Source of the DNA: Acidimicrobiales bacterium
Lineage (GTDB): Bacteria > Actinomycetota > Acidimicrobiia > Acidimicrobiales > SZUA-35
Length of the DNA: 5,667 nucleotides
Direction: 5' to 3'
Assembly: GCA_013003325.1 (NCBI GenBank)
Contig: JABDJU010000135.1
Location: 1 to 5,667 of the forward strand
The position numbers were made by a program, and so were the translations under genes. The stretch's first letter is position 1. Each line of letters begins with the position of its first letter. The notes below the pieces were generated by a model, which saw only the letters and a program-made list of their open reading frames with translations, was not told the DNA's origin and searched no databases. This document shows positions 4,389-5,667 of the stretch, piece by piece.

Positions 4389-5667
4389 GCCGAACCCTTC
4401 AGCTCTGACTCGATTGCGGCAACGGTTCGGCGGGTGTTGACCAGAGCATCGGGGTTCACTGCGATCGAGTCGATGCCTTGGCGAACCAAGAACTCGGCCA
4501 GGTCCGGATGATCGCTTGGGCCCTGTCCACAGATTCCGACCTTCCGGCCAGCCGCCTTTCCTGCGGTAATTACAGCCTCGATCGCGGCCAGCACCGCAGG
4601 GTCGCGTTCATCAAAAACATGAGCCAGCTGAGCCGAGTCGCGATCGACACCCAGCACGAGCTGAGTGAGATCGTTGCTGCCGATCGAAAAGCCGTCGAAG
4701 CGTTCGGCGAATTGAGCAGCCAAGAAGACATTGGCCGGGATCTCGGTCATCACGAAGACCTTCAGATCGTCTCTCCCGCGTTCGAGCCCGTGGTTGGCCA
4801 TGAACGCCAACACCGAATCGGCTTCGCCGAGGGTTCGGACGAAGGGGAGCATCACCACCACGTTGTCGAGACCCATTTCGCCGCGCACCCGGCGGATCGC
4901 TGCGCACTCGAGCGCGAACGCTTCCTGGTATGGCCCGTCGGCGTATCGCGAAGCCCCACGCCAGCCGAGCATCGGGTTCGATTCGGTCGGTTCGAACTGA
5001 GATCCGCCGATCAGGTCGGCGTACTCGTTCGATTTGAAATCGCTCATCCGAACGATCACCGGTGCCGGGTGCCGCGATGCTGCGATGCGGGCGATGCCAC
5101 TGGAGAGCCGATCCACGAAGAAGTCCGAGAGATCGTCGTAGCCGACTGTGATCTGCTCGATCGTGGCTCGTACCGCCTGGTCTTCGACGTCGTCGAAGTG
5201 AAGCAACGCCAAGGGGTGCACCTGGATGTGATCGTTCACAATGAACTCGGTGCGGGCCAGCCCGACCCCGTCGGCGGGCAGCTTCCACCAGCGGAACGCG
5301 GCCCCTGGAGAGGCCAAAATCAGCATCACGTCGGTGTCGGTCTCGGGAAGGTCGTCGAGCGCAATTTCGATCTCATCCCACTCGATTTGCCCCGAGTACA
5401 CCCGGCCCTCATCACCGTCGGCACAGGACACGGTCACATGCATGCCGTCTTCGAGCACGGCGGTAGCGTTGTCGGCACCGACCACCGCTGGTATGCCGAG
5501 CTCACGACTGATGATCGCAGCGTGGGCGGTGCGGCCGCCCCGATCGGTCACAACAGCCCCAGCGCGCGCCAGGATCGGGCCCCAGTCGGGATCGGTCATC
5601 TCGGTCACTAGCACGTCGCCTTGTTCGAAACGATCCGATTCGTCCATCCCCGCCAGCACCCGAACGG
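4385..5667 (-). CDS. ppsA: Phosphoenolpyruvate synthase, C-terminal part (5' end beyond the window)
   Basis: PEP synthase (EC 2.7.9.2) converts pyruvate, ATP and water to PEP, AMP and Pi. The window holds 426 codons plus the stop; the N-terminal ATP-grasp domain, roughly 370 residues judging from E. coli's 792 aa, lies to the right. Numbering from the GTG at 5659 (an internal Val codon, not the start): the swivelling phosphohistidine domain has TEMTDPDW (19-26) and VVTDRGGRTAHAAIISRELGIPAVVG, with catalytic His46. The PEP/pyruvate TIM barrel has GVGLARTEFI (131-140), VRMSDFKSNEYADLIGG (203-219), NPMLGWRGASRY (228-239), MLPFVRTLGEA (270-280), MTEIPAN (304-310), SIGSNDLTQLVLGVDRD (325-341) and GICGQGPSDHP (375-385), with the acid/base Cys377. 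These and the GVxLAR...VHPLAL segment favour PEP synthase over pyruvate phosphate dikinase or PTS enzyme I. The residue before His46 is Ala where E. coli PpsA has Cys. The stop overlaps the fbp start by 4 nt. It is the most upstream visible gene of the operon; the promoter is outside. Confidence 0.95.
   Translation of the reverse strand, partial: VRVLAGMDESDRFEQGDVLVTEMTDPDWGPILARAGAVVTDRGGRTAHAAIISRELGIPAVVGADNATAVLEDGMHVTVSCADGDEGRVYSGQIEWDEIEIALDDLPETDTDVMLILASPGAAFRWWKLPADGVGLARTEFIVNDHIQVHPLALLHFDDVEDQAVRATIEQITVGYDDLSDFFVDRLSSGIARIAASRHPAPVIVRMSDFKSNEYADLIGGSQFEPTESNPMLGWRGASRYADGPYQEAFALECAAIRRVRGEMGLDNVVVMLPFVRTLGEADSVLAFMANHGLERGRDDLKVFVMTEIPANVFLAAQFAERFDGFSIGSNDLTQLVLGVDRDSAQLAHVFDERDPAVLAAIEAVITAGKAAGRKVGICGQGPSDHPDLAEFLVRQGIDSIAVNPDALVNTRRTVAAIESELKGSA
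4395..4399 (-). promoter_or_regulatory. Shine-Dalgarno-like site for fbp
   Basis: On the minus strand, AAGGG lies 6 nt before the fbp ATG at 4388, within the last codons of ppsA. It is a modest site, and the ATGA overlap suggests that ribosomes finishing ppsA also re-initiate at fbp. Confidence 0.55.

Noticed and set aside
4478..5611. A 377-codon open frame on the plus strand, antisense to ppsA
   Set aside because: It lies entirely opposite a gene with all PEP synthase motifs. Its translation is rich in His, Arg and Gly with no recognisable domain. Long antisense frames are common in GC-rich coding DNA.
1..5667. Search for CRISPR arrays, tandem repeats, insertion sequence ends, tRNA genes or riboswitches
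   Set aside because: Reading both strands, I saw no regular direct repeats, no transposase motif and no tRNA-like cloverleaf. Almost every base is inside a recognised gene.

Overview
The window is GC-rich, densely packed chromosomal DNA with almost no intergenic space. It looks like a high-GC actinobacterium, possibly a deep branch such as the Acidimicrobiia. This rests on the GC-rich coding, the typical actinobacterial phosphoglucomutase N-terminus, and a mycothiol-dependent-isomerase (MDMPI/TIGR03086-like) domain, a family concentrated in mycothiol-producing actinobacteria. The taxonomic placement is an inference. All six genes belong to families I can name. I found no mobile element, CRISPR array, tRNA or rRNA.

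Left part (1-1719, plus strand): a three-gene regulator and small-protein cassette. An ArsR-family winged-helix repressor without cysteines (17-355, possibly starting left of the window) overlaps by 8 nt a two-domain protein (348-1340). That protein fuses an AHSA1/SRPBCC ligand-binding domain to a DinB/MDMPI-like metal-binding domain. After 52 nt comes a YCII/DGPF-type small protein (1393-1719). ArsR-AHSA1 pairs are a common actinobacterial arrangement and are probably autoregulated. The substrate or signal cannot be read from the sequence.

Right part (1724-5667, minus strand, read right to left): a tightly coupled gluconeogenic operon. It contains the C-terminal half of phosphoenolpyruvate synthase (ppsA, running off the right edge), then class I fructose-1,6-bisphosphatase (fbp, 4-nt ATGA overlap), then alpha-D-glucose phosphoglucomutase (pgm, 8-nt overlap). 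PpsA makes PEP from pyruvate, Fbp performs the irreversible FBP to F6P step, and Pgm links glucose-6-phosphate to glucose-1-phosphate for glycogen, trehalose or nucleotide-sugar synthesis. The operon therefore groups two one-way gluconeogenic enzymes with the exit step to polysaccharide precursors; the reversible glycolytic enzymes must be encoded elsewhere.

The two blocks converge: the stop codons of the YCII gene and pgm are only 4 bp apart, with a small palindromic region over the junction and no convincing intrinsic terminator. The window shows no strong sign of a wholly new system. The points most worth a second look are the AHSA1-MDMPI fusion with its ArsR/YCII partners, the class I Fbp in a probable actinobacterium, and the compact ppsA-fbp-pgm operon.
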